Source: Winogradskyella costae
GTDB lineage: Bacteria > Bacteroidota > Bacteroidia > Flavobacteriales > Flavobacteriaceae
Length of the DNA: 64,000 bases
Direction of reading: 5' to 3'
Assembly (NCBI RefSeq): GCF_013403865.1
Contig: NZ_JABFDK010000012.1
Span: forward strand, 18,859 to 82,858
The position numbers and the translations under genes are program-made. This document shows positions 63,845 to 64,000 of the stretch, in pieces; position 1 is the stretch's first letter, and every line of letters begins with the position of its first letter. The notes under the pieces are model-generated. The model made no database searches, was not told the origin of the DNA, and saw only the letters and a program-made list of their open reading frames with translations.

Positions 63845-64000
63845 ATGTTAAAGAATAGATGTTTTATAGTTTCCGTTTTACTAATCTTAATTAGTGTTTT
63901 AGACATAAATTCTCAAGAGAAGGATAAAAAAGGAATGGAAGAAATGTGGGGTGAAACTAGCGTTACTGGTGATGCCTTAAAAAGTGGAAAAGCAAAGTTG
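63845..64000 (+). CDS. N-terminus of a probable GH29 alpha-L-fucosidase (3' end outside window)
   Basis: The frame is open to the window edge. The ATG at 63845 gives a signal peptide (FIVSVLLILISVLDINSQ), preceded in frame by possible starts at 63749 and 63800 that would add a charged extension. The start of the mature part, MEEMWGETSVTGDALKSGKA, resembles the segment before the first barrel strand of some Bacteroidota GH29 enzymes, where MWGE is followed by a short helix and then the FIHWG motif. That motif would lie beyond the edge, so the call is a guess from the short lead sequence. It follows the receptor on the same strand, so it is likely co-transcribed. Exported: yes; family: tentative. 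Confidence 0.4.
   Translation, partial: MLKNRCFIVSVLLILISVLDINSQEKDKKGMEEMWGETSVTGDALKSGKAKL

Noticed and set aside
1..64000. Insertion sequences, tRNA, rRNA or integrase genes marking a mobile island
   Set aside because: I saw no transposase or integrase protein, no inverted-repeat-bounded element and no RNA gene in the window.

Overview
The window looks like a marine member of the Bacteroidota, most likely class Flavobacteriia. The DNA is AT-rich. Many exported proteins end in a type IX secretion (T9SS) sorting domain with a YPNP or FPNP motif. There is a hybrid two-component regulator, TonB-dependent outer-membrane proteins and TAnnTTTG-type promoter candidates. The content is that of a very large polysaccharide utilisation locus for a sulfated, fucose-rich polysaccharide. 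Algal fucoidan is the best guess, and another sulfated fucan is possible. Every function here is read from motifs and architecture; no search was run.

Left end (1-7.9 kb, + strand): the 3' part of L-fucose isomerase, an FGGY sugar kinase that is a fuculokinase candidate, a class I fructose-1,6-bisphosphatase, a 1376-aa hybrid sensor/regulator, and a small exported lysine-rich protein. This is the cytoplasmic fucose catabolism and control part. From 8.4 to 25.4 kb lies the surface-protein part: a YadA-head-like repeat protein, two related T9SS proteins with an unassigned hydrolase-like core, two small T9SS proteins that share modules with them, an outer-membrane barrel protein, and two sulfatases, one of which carries a T9SS tail. 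A decayed copy of a T9SS tail sits at about 19.95-20.18 kb.

The enzyme core runs from 25.8 to 60.4 kb. A minus-strand group holds a GH95-like enzyme and two sulfatases. A plus-strand group (31.9-41.8 kb) holds a sulfatase, two GH141-like beta-helix proteins ending in PDZ domains, a five-bladed-propeller hydrolase and a nucleotidyltransferase/GHMP-kinase fusion. A 12-gene minus-strand run (41.9-60.4 kb) holds six sulfatases, two GH29 fucosidases, two TIM-barrel lipoproteins, an esterase with EF hands and a mutarotase-like protein. At 60.6-63.7 kb there is a TonB-dependent receptor with no SusD after it, then the start of a probable GH29 gene cut by the window edge. There are 11 S1-type sulfatases in total, all with a cysteine-type active site; the formylglycine-generating maturase they need is not in the window.

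Proposed flow (inference): T9SS-exported surface proteins bind and cut the polymer; the TonB-dependent receptor imports oligosaccharides; periplasmic or lipid-anchored sulfatases, esterase and fucosidases (GH29, GH95, GH141) strip them to fucose; the isomerase and kinase feed fucose into the fuculose-1-phosphate route, and the bisphosphatase returns triose carbon to gluconeogenesis. The hybrid regulator probably senses a fuco-oligosaccharide. The least explained parts are the two unassigned T9SS hydrolase candidates, the shared beta-sandwich modules, the PDZ-tailed GH141 proteins and the nucleotidyltransferase-kinase fusion.
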